Made by a program: the position numbers and the translations under genes. Shown here piece by piece: positions 41,178 through 50,143 of a stretch of DNA of 64,000 bases (its first letter is position 1; each line of letters starts with the position of its first letter). The notes below the pieces were generated by a model, which did not search any database, was not told the origin of the DNA, and saw only the letters and a program-made list of their open reading frames with translations. This stretch comes from Arcticibacter sp. (GTDB lineage Bacteria; Bacteroidota; Bacteroidia; 2-12-FULL-35-15): assembly GCA_021155045.1 (NCBI GenBank), contig JAJNQB010000013.1, forward strand, positions 160,599-224,598, read 5' to 3'.

Positions 41178-43754
41178 TTACAATTCGTTTGTTTCGGTGT
41201 TCGTATCATTTTCTGTGCCACTATTAGTATCTGTATTATCAGCAGACGCATCATTAGGTTCATTTCCATATTCTGCCGATTGATTTTCTTCTCCTTCAAT
41301 TACAACTTCGTCTTCAACCTCTACTTTTGTTACAGCAGCAATTTCATCTTCTTCTTTTAAGTTAATCAATCTTACTCCTTGCGTTGCTCTTCCAATAACT
41401 CTTAAATCGGCTACTGCTAAACGAATAATAATTCCTGATTTATTTATAATCATTAAATCATCTTTATCGGTAACGGATTTAATAGCAATCAAATTACCTG
41501 TTTTATCGGTTATATTGATTGTTTTTACTCCTTTTCCACCTCTGTTTGTGATTCTATACTCATCAATATCCGAACGCTTACCGTATCCTTTTTCAGATAC
41601 CACCATCACATTCATTTCGTTATTAGGAATACAAATCATGCCAATTACATCATTTCCTTTCTCAGCACCAAGGTTGATTCCTTTTACTCCCGAAGCATTT
41701 CTTCCCATTGGTCTTACGCTTGCTTCGTTAAAACGAACCACTTTTCCAGCTCTTGAAGCAAGCATGATTTCATTTTTACCATCTGTAAGTTTAGCTTCCA
41801 ATAAAACATCCCCATCACGAACAGTTATTGCATTAATTCCATTTTGGCGTGGTCTTGAATATGCTTCTAATGTTGTTTTTTTGATGATTCCATTTTTAGT
41901 ACACATAATAATAAAGTTATTATTGATGTATTCTTCATCATTCAAATTTTTAACATTAATAAAAGCTTTAACTTTATCGTCTGAAGGGATGTTAATCATA
42001 TTTTGGATTGCACGCCCTTTCGATTGGCGCGTTCCTTCCGGAACTTCAAATGCTCTCATCCAGAAACAACGACCTTGTTCTGTAAATAATAATAAATAAT
42101 TATGTGTAGATGCCACAAATAAATGTTCGATAAAATCATCATCTCTTGTTGTGCTTCCTTTTGAACCTTTTCCGCCTCTTCCTTGTGTTCTGTAGTCTGT
42201 TAATGGTGTACGTTTGATGTAACCCATGTGAGATATAGTAATAACCACTTCTTCATCAGCAATCATATCTTCCATTTTAAAATCTCCAGCAGCATATACG
42301 ATTTCTGATTTACGTTCATCACCATATTTTTCTTTAATCTCAGCTAATTCATCTTTGATAATTTTCATTCTCAAGCCTTCATCAGCAAGGATAGATTTTA
42401 AATAATCTATCAGTTTCATTAATTCTTCGTATTCTGCTTTTATTTTATCTCTTTCAAGTCCTGTTAAAACACGTAAACGCATTTCAAGGATAGCTTTTGC
42501 TTGAATTTCACTTAATCCAAAGTTTTTAATCAAACCATCTTGAGCATCTTGAGGTGTTGCTGATTCTCTAATTAATTTAATTACTTCATCTAAATGATCC
42601 AAAGCAATTAAATATCCTTGTAAAATATGAGCACGTTTTTCTGCTTGTGATAATTCATATTTTGTTCTTCTAACAACTACATCATGCCTGTGTTCAACAA
42701 AATGAACAATCATGTCTTTCAGATTCAACATCATTGGTCGTCCGCCAACCAAAGCAATATTGTTAACACTAAAAGAAGTTTGTAGTTCGGTATATTTATA
42801 AAGATTATTTAAAACAACATTGGTAATGGCATCACGTTTTATTTCATAAACGATGCGCATTCCATCTCTATCAGACTCATCACGAATATCTGAAATGCCT
42901 TCAATTTTTTTGTCATTTATCAAATCAGCAGTTTTACGAATCATTTCTGCTTTGTTGATTTGGTAAGGAATTTCGTTCACAATGATACGCTCTTTTCCTG
43001 AATCTGTTGTTTCCATGGTAGTTTTTGCACGCATCACAATTCTTCCTCTGCCTGTTTCAAATGCATCTTTCACTCCTTCGTAGCCGTATATAATTCCACC
43101 TGTTGGGAAATCAGGCGCTTTCACGTATTGCATCAACCCCGCGATATCAATTTCTCTGTTATCAATGTATGCAATTGTAGCGTTTATTATCTCTGTTAAA
43201 TTATGAGGAGGCATGTTTGTTGCCATACCAACAGCAATTCCGCTTGCGCCATTAATTAATAAAGTAGGAATACGAGTAGGTAAAACAGTTGGTTCAGTTA
43301 AGCTGTCATCAAAGTTGGGACGAAAATCAACAGTATCTTTTTCTATATCGGAAAGAATTTCTTCTGCAATTTTTTTTAATCGAGCTTCGGTATAACGCAT
43401 TGCCGCAGGGCTATCTCCATCAATAGAACCAAAGTTCCCTTGTCCATCAACTAACGGATAACGTAAACTCCAGTCTTGCGCCATACGCACCATTGCATCA
43501 TAAACAGAAGTATCACCATGCGGGTGATATTTTCCTAGCACCTCTCCTACTATACGAGCAGATTTTTTATAAGGGCGATTTGACATAACTCCCAAATCAA
43601 GCATTCCATATAATACTCTTCTATGAACTGGCTTTAAACCATCACGCACATCAGGCAAGGCACGCGATACAATAACCGACATCGAATAATCGATGTAAGC
43701 CGATTTCATTTCTTCTTCAATGTTAATTGGAATGATTTTTTCTCCGTCTGCCAT
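41178..43754 (-). CDS. gyrA: DNA gyrase subunit A
   Basis: The 858-residue protein starts AYIDYSMSVIVSRALPDVRD and has the catalytic Tyr121 in MRYTEARL, the GyrA-box-like QGRGGKG in the C-terminal pinwheel and six C-terminal beta-pinwheel blades. Together with GyrB it introduces negative supercoils. In the quinolone-determining region, GDTSVYDAMV, the position equivalent to E. coli Ser83 is Thr82 and that of Asp87 is Asp86. Thr keeps the hydroxyl, so resistance cannot be inferred. The acidic tail (EGEENQSAEYGNEPNDASAD) is typical of Bacteroidota GyrA. Confidence 0.95.
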   Translation of the reverse strand: MADGEKIIPINIEEEMKSAYIDYSMSVIVSRALPDVRDGLKPVHRRVLYGMLDLGVMSNRPYKKSARIVGEVLGKYHPHGDTSVYDAMVRMAQDWSLRYPLVDGQGNFGSIDGDSPAAMRYTEARLKKIAEEILSDIEKDTVDFRPNFDDSLTEPTVLPTRIPTLLINGASGIAVGMATNMPPHNLTEIINATIAYIDNREIDIAGLMQYVKAPDFPTGGIIYGYEGVKDAFETGRGRIVMRAKTTMETTDSGKERIIVNEIPYQINKAEMIRKTADLINDKKIEGISDIRDESDRDGMRIVYEIKRDAITNVVLNNLYKYTELQTSFSVNNIALVGGRPMMLNLKDMIVHFVEHRHDVVVRRTKYELSQAEKRAHILQGYLIALDHLDEVIKLIRESATPQDAQDGLIKNFGLSEIQAKAILEMRLRVLTGLERDKIKAEYEELMKLIDYLKSILADEGLRMKIIKDELAEIKEKYGDERKSEIVYAAGDFKMEDMIADEEVVITISHMGYIKRTPLTDYRTQGRGGKGSKGSTTRDDDFIEHLFVASTHNYLLLFTEQGRCFWMRAFEVPEGTRQSKGRAIQNMINIPSDDKVKAFINVKNLNDEEYINNNFIIMCTKNGIIKKTTLEAYSRPRQNGINAITVRDGDVLLEAKLTDGKNEIMLASRAGKVVRFNEASVRPMGRNASGVKGINLGAEKGNDVIGMICIPNNEMNVMVVSEKGYGKRSDIDEYRITNRGGKGVKTINITDKTGNLIAIKSVTDKDDLMIINKSGIIIRLAVADLRVIGRATQGVRLINLKEEDEIAAVTKVEVEDEVVIEGEENQSAEYGNEPNDASADNTDTNSGTENDTNTETNEL

Positions 43755-43977
43755 AATTACTTTTTATATATTATTTATATTAATTTTTAGTGAATAGTTG
43801 TCATAAATTTTATTTAGCACAATAATTGATAATTGCTGATAAATTTAGGAGTTCGAAGATACTTATTTTGATAGCAGAATAGCCTTTTTTTTGATGCAAA
43901 TTATTAACAATATTAACACTATTAATGTTGATAAAAACATAGCAAAGAATAGCACTTCATTAAAAACGCTAATTACC

Positions 43978-44008
43978 TTTGAAAAGTTGAGTAAATCACT
44001 TAAATTTG
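43978..44008 (+). promoter_or_regulatory. Promoter of clpC
   Basis: TTTG (43978-43981), 19 bp and TAAATTTG (44001-44008) form a perfect Bacteroidota promoter. Start of transcription should be near 44014, about 40 nt before the ATG at 44057, which also shows that an ATA/ATG start at 44024 is less likely. Confidence 0.75.
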
Positions 44009-44056
44009 TTGGTATTGTAGGGATTGATAATAGGAAATAAATTAAAATCTAATTTT

Positions 44057-46594
44057 ATGGAAGCAAAATTTTCACCCAGAGTAAAAGATGTAATCACATA
44101 CAGCCGAGAAGAAGCATTGCGCCTGGGGCATGACTATATAGGTACAGAACATTTATTATTAGGTATCATTCGTGAAGGAGAAGGTACTGCTATCCGATTA
44201 TTAAAAGGATTGGGTATTGATACTTTGGAACTAAGAAAAGCTGTTGAAAGTACTATCGGAACTGGTAATCATAAAATTGCTACTCTTGCAAATATTCCTT
44301 TGAAAAAGCAAGCTGAAAGAGCTTTGAAAATAACTTACTTAGAAGCAAAACTTTTCAAAAGCCCTGTTATTGGTACAGAACATTTAATCTTATCTATTTT
44401 AAAAGACCAAGATGATGTTGCCACCAAAGTATTAAATTCCTTTAAAATTGATTATGAATTAATGAAACGAGAGTTGGAGCTTTCTAAAACAGATCCTAAA
44501 GCTGAATTCCCTGGCACTCCATCTGATGATGATGGTGATGATGATAGCTTTAGTGCATCAAGCAGTACTAAAAAAACAGTAGATAGTAAATCTAAAACTC
44601 CTGTATTAGATAATTTCGGCAGAGATTTAACAAAAGCTGCTGAAGAAGGAAAGCTTGACCCTATTGTTGGGCGTGAAAAAGAAATTGAACGTGTATCGCA
44701 AATATTATCAAGAAGAAAAAAGAACAATCCTATATTAATTGGTGAGCCTGGTGTTGGTAAATCTGCTATTGCAGAAGGTTTAGCATTACGCATTGTTCAA
44801 CGTAAAGTTTCACGTGTTTTATTTGGCAAGCGTGTAGTAACACTTGATTTAGCTTCTTTGGTTGCAGGCACAAAATACCGTGGGCAGTTTGAAGAACGAA
44901 TGAAAGCAGTAATGAATGAATTGGAGAAATCGCCCGATGTTATTTTATTTATTGATGAAATCCACACCATTATTGGTGCTGGAGGAGCAAGCGGTTCATT
45001 AGACGCTTCTAATATGTTTAAACCAGCTTTAGCTCGTGGAGAAATACAATGTATTGGAGCTACAACTCTTGATGAATATCGTCAATACATTGAAAAAGAT
45101 GGGGCACTTGAAAGACGTTTTCAAAAAGTAATTGTAGAGCCAGCCACACCAGAAGAAACAATTCAAATTTTAAATAATATAAAATCAAAATACGAAGACC
45201 ATCACAATGTAACATACACAGATGAGGCAATAAAAGCATGTGTTGCATTAACTGCTCGTTACATTACCGACCGACATTTGCCAGACAAAGCTATTGATGC
45301 TTTGGATGAATCCGGATCTCGTGTTCACATTACAAATATTAATGTTCCAAAAAACATTGTTGAAATAGAGAAAAAATTAGAGGAAATAAAAGAAGAAAAA
45401 AATAAAGTTGTTCGTTCTCAAAAATATGAAGAAGCAGCTCGCCTTCGTGATTCAGAAAAACAACTATTAGAACAATTAGATGTAGCAAAAAAAGCTTGGG
45501 AAGAAGAAAGCAAATCGCACCGTGAAATGGTAACAGAAGATAACGTTGCAGAAGTAGTAGCAATGATGACTGGAGTTCCTGTTCAACGTATTGCACAAAA
45601 TGAAGGCGATAAACTTGTGAAAATGGCTAGTGAGTTACAAGGAAAAGTAATTGGACAAGACGATGCTGTTAAAAAAGTGGTTAAAGCTATCCAACGTAAC
45701 CGTGCTGGATTAAAAGATCCTAACAAACCAATTGGTTCATTTATTTTTCTTGGACCAACAGGTGTTGGTAAAACTCAATTAGCAAAAATATTATCGAAAT
45801 ATTTATTTGATAATGATGATGCATTAATCAGAATTGATATGAGTGAATACATGGAAAAATTTGCTGTATCACGTTTAGTTGGAGCACCTCCAGGATATGT
45901 TGGATACGAAGAAGGAGGACAATTAACTGAAAAAGTTCGCAGACGTCCCTACTCTGTTATATTGTTAGATGAAATAGAAAAAGCACATCCAGATGTATTT
46001 AATTTGTTATTACAAGCATTAGATGATGGAATGATGACAGATAGTTTAGGTCGTAAGATAGATTTTAAAAATACTATCATTATTATGACTTCAAACATTG
46101 GTGCTCGTCAATTAAAAGATTTTGGACAAGGAGTTGGATTTACAACAGGTGCTAAAAAAGACCAAGAAGATGAACATTCAAAAGGTGTTATTGAAAATGC
46201 CTTGAAAAAAGCTTTTGCTCCAGAATTTTTAAATCGTATTGATGATGTTGTTATTTTTAATTCTCTTTCAAGAGAAGACATTCACAAAATTATTGATATT
46301 GAATTGAATAGTTTATACGGACGAATTAATGGTTTAGGATACACAATTAAAGTTTCAGATGAAGCGAAAGACTTTATTTCTGACAAAGGTTACGATGTAC
46401 AATTTGGTGCAAGACCTTTAAAACGTGCTATTCAAAAATACTTAGAAGACCCATTGGCAGAAGAGATTATAAAATCAAATGTTGCTGAAGGCGATGTAAT
46501 AGATGTAGGATTTGACAAAGATAAGGAAGAAATAAAGATTAAAATTTCTAAACCAAAAGAACCAAAATCTAAAAAAAGTAAAAAAGAAGATTAA
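44057..46594 (+). CDS. clpC: ATP-dependent Clp protease ATP-binding subunit ClpC
   Basis: The 845-residue protein begins MEAKFSPRVKDVITYSREEA, the ClpC N-domain. It has two AAA+ modules with GEPGVGKSAIAEG and GPTGVGKTQLAK, a UVR-like coiled-coil middle segment (VVRSQKYEEAARLRDSEKQL) and a VGF loop in GQGVGFTTG for binding ClpP. It unfolds damaged or tagged proteins for degradation. The start follows from the conserved N-terminus. A Lys-rich tail ends the protein. It has its own promoter and terminator and is divergent from gyrA. Confidence 0.93.
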   Translation: MEAKFSPRVKDVITYSREEALRLGHDYIGTEHLLLGIIREGEGTAIRLLKGLGIDTLELRKAVESTIGTGNHKIATLANIPLKKQAERALKITYLEAKLFKSPVIGTEHLILSILKDQDDVATKVLNSFKIDYELMKRELELSKTDPKAEFPGTPSDDDGDDDSFSASSSTKKTVDSKSKTPVLDNFGRDLTKAAEEGKLDPIVGREKEIERVSQILSRRKKNNPILIGEPGVGKSAIAEGLALRIVQRKVSRVLFGKRVVTLDLASLVAGTKYRGQFEERMKAVMNELEKSPDVILFIDEIHTIIGAGGASGSLDASNMFKPALARGEIQCIGATTLDEYRQYIEKDGALERRFQKVIVEPATPEETIQILNNIKSKYEDHHNVTYTDEAIKACVALTARYITDRHLPDKAIDALDESGSRVHITNINVPKNIVEIEKKLEEIKEEKNKVVRSQKYEEAARLRDSEKQLLEQLDVAKKAWEEESKSHREMVTEDNVAEVVAMMTGVPVQRIAQNEGDKLVKMASELQGKVIGQDDAVKKVVKAIQRNRAGLKDPNKPIGSFIFLGPTGVGKTQLAKILSKYLFDNDDALIRIDMSEYMEKFAVSRLVGAPPGYVGYEEGGQLTEKVRRRPYSVILLDEIEKAHPDVFNLLLQALDDGMMTDSLGRKIDFKNTIIIMTSNIGARQLKDFGQGVGFTTGAKKDQEDEHSKGVIENALKKAFAPEFLNRIDDVVIFNSLSREDIHKIIDIELNSLYGRINGLGYTIKVSDEAKDFISDKGYDVQFGARPLKRAIQKYLEDPLAEEIIKSNVAEGDVIDVGFDKDKEEIKIKISKPKEPKSKKSKKED

Positions 46595-46629
46595 AAAAAA
46601 ATCCGCAAAATTTATTTGCGGATTTTTTT
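46593..46629 (+). terminator. Terminator after clpC
   Basis: ATCCGCAAA (46601-46609) pairs with TTTGCGGAT (46615-46623), flanked by A8 and T8. Confidence 0.85.
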
Positions 46630-46630
46630 T

Positions 46631-46753
46631 AATACCGATTACACAAAATAGATAGTCCAATAAATTATCCTATTATTTTGTTGTAACGGCATTTACCACT
46701 GTAAAATTATATCCGCCTCAGGCGGAGGACTATTTTATAATTACAATTGGTAT
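46631..46753. repeat. Palindromic MITE/REP-like repeat after clpC
   Basis: The left arm ATACCGATTACACAAAATAG with TAGTCC and the right arm, read inverted (ATACCAATTGTAATTATAAA, then ATAGTCC), are related. Between them is a perfect TCCGCC-TCA-GGCGGA hairpin (46712-46726). No coding potential is seen in the 226-bp gap. Confidence 0.5.
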
Positions 46754-46820
46754 AAGATGCCAAAAAATAAATGCACGAGTTGAAAACTCGCGCCAGTATT
46801 ATCTCGCTTGAGCTATACAA

Positions 46821-47729
46821 TTAAAGGAGCTCTTGCTCTTTAAAAAAAGCATAAAAATTAAACCATTGTTCGGGGTAACGGTAAACCATTTTTTCAACTT
46901 CTTGCACATACTTATCAAGCAGTTCTTTCACTGCTTTTTCTGTTTGTTCAGGAGTTCGGGCTCTTTTTGTTTGCAATGGTTCCGATGCAAAAAAATGATA
47001 ATGTGTTGCCGTTTCTTTTACTGAAAATACTATTGAAAGAGGAACACCAAAACGTGCAGCCATAATAAATGGTCCGGCAGGAAACTTAGCTGTTTTTCCT
47101 AAAAATGTTGTTTCAACTGTTTGTGCTCCTTCTCTGAATCTATCTCCATGCATTACTACCAATTCATTTCTGCTAAATGCATTGTGTAATTCAATCAAAT
47201 GCCCCATTTCGCCATCTTTAATAGCAATAATGTTTACATTCTTTTTCTTCTGCACTTCATCCATATATTTTTTAATGTTTTCACGTTCGTTTTCATACAT
47301 TAAAATATTAAAAGTAGTATTCAAGCGATTAAGCATTTGTCCTGCAATTTCCCAATTACCAATATGAGCGCTAATAAGAATACCACCCTTACCCATTGCA
47401 GCAATTTTATCAAGAATTTCTCCTCCTTCGTGATTAATAGTAAATTTGGTTTTAACGCCTGCCATTAAAGCTACTTTATCTAAAATGGTTTGTCCAAATA
47501 AATAATAATTTTTATAAATTTTAAGATAAGCAGTACTGCGTTTATACTTTAAGATGTTATGAAAAAAGTAATAGGAATTTTTGTTTGACTTAAAAGAAAA
47601 CAAAAAATAATAAAGGGCTACAAACCGCAACACAATGTATGCAAGTTTTAGCCCTAAATGATTGAGTATAAAAACAAATATTTTATGACCTATTACTGTT
47701 CCCTTCGATTTTCCTTGCCATTTGGTCAC
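46821..47729 (-). CDS. LpxL/HtrB-like acyltransferase of the pigment operon
   Basis: The 302-residue protein has an N-terminal membrane helix and the catalytic HIGNWE (His122-x4-Glu127) of the lipid A late acyltransferases, with HGDRFREGA and YRYPEQWFNFYAFFK as further family marks. In flexirubin and aryl polyene clusters a homologue of this kind is regular and is thought to attach the acyl chain or work on the final ester. It is the last gene in the minus-strand run with an ACP, ketosynthase, ketoreductase and ammonia-lyase. A lipid A role is the alternative. Confidence 0.82.
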   Translation of the reverse strand: MTKWQGKSKGTVIGHKIFVFILNHLGLKLAYIVLRFVALYYFLFSFKSNKNSYYFFHNILKYKRSTAYLKIYKNYYLFGQTILDKVALMAGVKTKFTINHEGGEILDKIAAMGKGGILISAHIGNWEIAGQMLNRLNTTFNILMYENERENIKKYMDEVQKKKNVNIIAIKDGEMGHLIELHNAFSRNELVVMHGDRFREGAQTVETTFLGKTAKFPAGPFIMAARFGVPLSIVFSVKETATHYHFFASEPLQTKRARTPEQTEKAVKELLDKYVQEVEKMVYRYPEQWFNFYAFFKEQELL

Positions 47730-47785
47730 GTTGAAATTATAAATTAAAGATTATAAATTAAATTACCAATTTAACAAATAGCTAA

Positions 47786-48043
47786 TTAAGCAGTAGCCTT
47801 TTCAGATACTTTACGGTTTACGTAATCGTAAAAATTTTGGAATGTGTGAATATCAATAAAATCTTCAGCAACTACTTTAAATCCAAAGTTACTTTCAATA
47901 ATTACAACTAAATCTACATAATCCAAACTGTCTAATTCAAGTGTTTCTCTCAAATTAGCATCTGGTTGTATTTTAGCAGCATCTACTTCAAATTCTTCAA
48001 CTAAAAATTCATTTATTTTGCTGATAATTTCTTCTTGTGTCAT
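47786..48043 (-). CDS. Acyl carrier protein
   Basis: The 85-residue protein has LELDSLDYVDLVVIIESNF, where Ser39 of DSLD takes phosphopantetheine. It is not the housekeeping AcpP by sequence context; acidic helix II and position next to the ketosynthase fit a dedicated carrier for aryl-polyene or flexirubin chains. Confidence 0.88.
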   Translation of the reverse strand: MTQEEIISKINEFLVEEFEVDAAKIQPDANLRETLELDSLDYVDLVVIIESNFGFKVVAEDFIDIHTFQNFYDYVNRKVSEKATA

Positions 48044-48084
48044 TTTTTTATTGTTTTAAATTGGGGGTTATGGTTAGTTTAGTT

Positions 48085-49308
48085 TTACTTTATTTTTTTA
48101 ATAATTAATGTAGAGTTTGTTCCTCCAAATCCAAAAGAGTTCGACAAAAATACATCAATTTCTTTTTCAGTAGTTTTTGAAATGATATTTAATTTTGCTG
48201 ATGCTTCATCTGGGTTTTCAAAATTAATATTTGGTGCCACAAAATTATTTTGCATCATAATCATTGAATATACTATTTCGCTTGCTCCTGCCATCCAACA
48301 TTCGTGCCCTGTCATTGATTTTGTGGAACTAACCATTGGTTTGCTTTTTCCAAACACTACATCTAAAGCTTGTGCTTCTGCTAAATCTCCACCGGGTGTT
48401 GATGTAGCATGAGCATTGATGTAATCAACAGCATCAGGGTTCATTCCTGCGCCTTGCAAAGCCATATTTAATGAACGAACTTGCCCATCTACGCTTGAGT
48501 TTGAAATATGTTCTCCATTGGATGAAAAACCGTATCCAACAATTTCAGCTAAAATGGGTGCTCCACGTTTTACTGCACTTTCATAATCCTCAATAATAAC
48601 GGTTGCTGCTCCTCCGCTTGGTATTAATCCATCTCTATCTTTATCAAACGGACGAGATGCTTTTGTTGGGTCGTTTTCACGGATAGAGAATGCGCTCAAT
48701 CCATCAAAACTTCCAAAAGCAAAAGGATTTACTTCTTGTGCTCCTCCGCAAATAATGTGTTTTTGCAATCCCCACTTAATCATCAAATAACCTAATCCTA
48801 TGGAATGAGAACCACTTGCACAAGCAGCACTTATTGTAAAATTTATACCTTTTAATTTAAAAATGGTTGAAAGGTTCATGGTAACCGTACAATTCATGGA
48901 CTGAAATATAGAACCTGAACCTAATAATGTTGTGTCTTTTTTAGCACGAATGGTGTCAATAGCTTCACTTACAGCTTTTGCTGAGCTGTCGTTTCCGTAT
49001 AAAATTCCTACTTCATTTTTTTCTACCCAATCCATTTCCATTTTAGCATTTTTCATTGCTTCAATAGTTGCCATATAAGCATATTCCGCTTCTTCTGATA
49101 AGCCAATACGCGCTCTTCTATCTAAAATACCTTTTAATTGCGGAGGATCAACTTTCCCTGTTAAGCCAGAACGGTAGCCCCATTCTTTACGAACGGGGTC
49201 GAGAACAATACCTGATTTACCAGCAAAAAGAGATTCTTTCACCTCATCAAGGTTCTTACCCAAACAACTCCAAATACCTAATCCTGTTATAACTACTCTA
49301 TTATTCAT
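48085..49308 (-). CDS. Beta-ketoacyl-ACP synthase (KAS I/II type) of the pigment operon
   Basis: The 407-residue protein carries the Cys-His-His triad: AACASGSHSIG (Cys163), NAHATSTPGG (His300) and TGHECWMAGA (His335), and ends in SFGFGGTNSTLII. It extends acyl or aroyl chains by two carbons from malonyl-ACP. The complete triad shows that it is a working ketosynthase and not a chain-length factor. The operon has only one ketosynthase in view. Confidence 0.88.
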   Translation of the reverse strand: MNNRVVITGLGIWSCLGKNLDEVKESLFAGKSGIVLDPVRKEWGYRSGLTGKVDPPQLKGILDRRARIGLSEEAEYAYMATIEAMKNAKMEMDWVEKNEVGILYGNDSSAKAVSEAIDTIRAKKDTTLLGSGSIFQSMNCTVTMNLSTIFKLKGINFTISAACASGSHSIGLGYLMIKWGLQKHIICGGAQEVNPFAFGSFDGLSAFSIRENDPTKASRPFDKDRDGLIPSGGAATVIIEDYESAVKRGAPILAEIVGYGFSSNGEHISNSSVDGQVRSLNMALQGAGMNPDAVDYINAHATSTPGGDLAEAQALDVVFGKSKPMVSSTKSMTGHECWMAGASEIVYSMIMMQNNFVAPNINFENPDEASAKLNIISKTTEKEIDVFLSNSFGFGGTNSTLIIKKIK

Positions 49309-49402
49309 TTTATTCCAATTACTTTTATCAAAAACAGATGCTAAAATTAATTATTTTTTAATGTATATACACAGATTTATTTCATTTTCTGTGAATTCAC
49401 AA

Positions 49403-50131
49403 CTAACTATATAAACCACCATTTACCGACAGCACTTGCCCAGTAATGTAAGTAGCTTTATCCGATGCTAAAAAACAAACAGCATCAGCCACTTCTTCGC
49501 TTGTTCCAAATCTTGCTAATGGAATTAATTGTTTAAAATCTTTTTCTTGAATGCCTTCTGTCATATCTGTTTTTATAAAACCTGGTGCAACGCAATTGGC
49601 AGTAATACCTCTGCGTCCTACTTCTTGCGACAATGCTTTTGTTGCGCCAATTACGGCTGCTTTGGCTGCTGAATAGTTTGTTTGTCCGGGCAAACCTTTT
49701 AATCCCGACAAAGAAACCACATTTACAATTCTACCATATTTTTTAACCAACATTCCTTTTATCAAAACTCTTGTAACATTGTAAAAACCACCTAAACCAG
49801 TGTTTAAAACAGAATACCATTCTTCGTTGCTCATCCACATTAATAATTGGTCTTTTCTGATGCCGGCATTGTTTACCAATATTTCAATTGTTTTTCCAAC
49901 ATTTTTATCAATCCAAGCATTTAAAACCAATTCAACTTGCTCTTGATTAGCTACATCAAACTGCATTATTTCTCCATCGCCACCTTTTTCACGAACCAGA
50001 GCAAGTGTTTTTTCTGCTTCCGTTTTATTAGAGGTATAGTTAATGATGATATAATGTCCTGCTTCTGCTAACTGCACACAAATTGCTCTTCCTATTCCTC
50101 TTGAACCTCCTGTTACTAATGCGTATTTCAT
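49403..50131 (-). CDS. fabG: 3-oxoacyl-ACP reductase (FabG-type SDR)
   Basis: The 242-residue short-chain dehydrogenase has TGGSRGIGRAI (NADPH binding), NNAG, Ser140, and Tyr153-x3-Lys157 in NYSAAKAAV, with VAPGFIKTDMTE and ITGQVLSVNGG at the end, all FabG hallmarks. In this run it probably reduces the keto group left by the ketosynthase during polyene chain building. It starts 12 bases after the ammonia-lyase stop. Confidence 0.85.
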   Translation of the reverse strand: MKYALVTGGSRGIGRAICVQLAEAGHYIIINYTSNKTEAEKTLALVREKGGDGEIMQFDVANQEQVELVLNAWIDKNVGKTIEILVNNAGIRKDQLLMWMSNEEWYSVLNTGLGGFYNVTRVLIKGMLVKKYGRIVNVVSLSGLKGLPGQTNYSAAKAAVIGATKALSQEVGRRGITANCVAPGFIKTDMTEGIQEKDFKQLIPLARFGTSEEVADAVCFLASDKATYITGQVLSVNGGLYS

Positions 50132-50143
50132 ATTTTTAATATA

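Noticed and set aside
43500..43520. Thr82 in GyrA as a quinolone-resistance change
   Set aside because: Ser and Thr both keep the hydroxyl that anchors the drug through water and metal, and the wild-type residue of this lineage is unknown.
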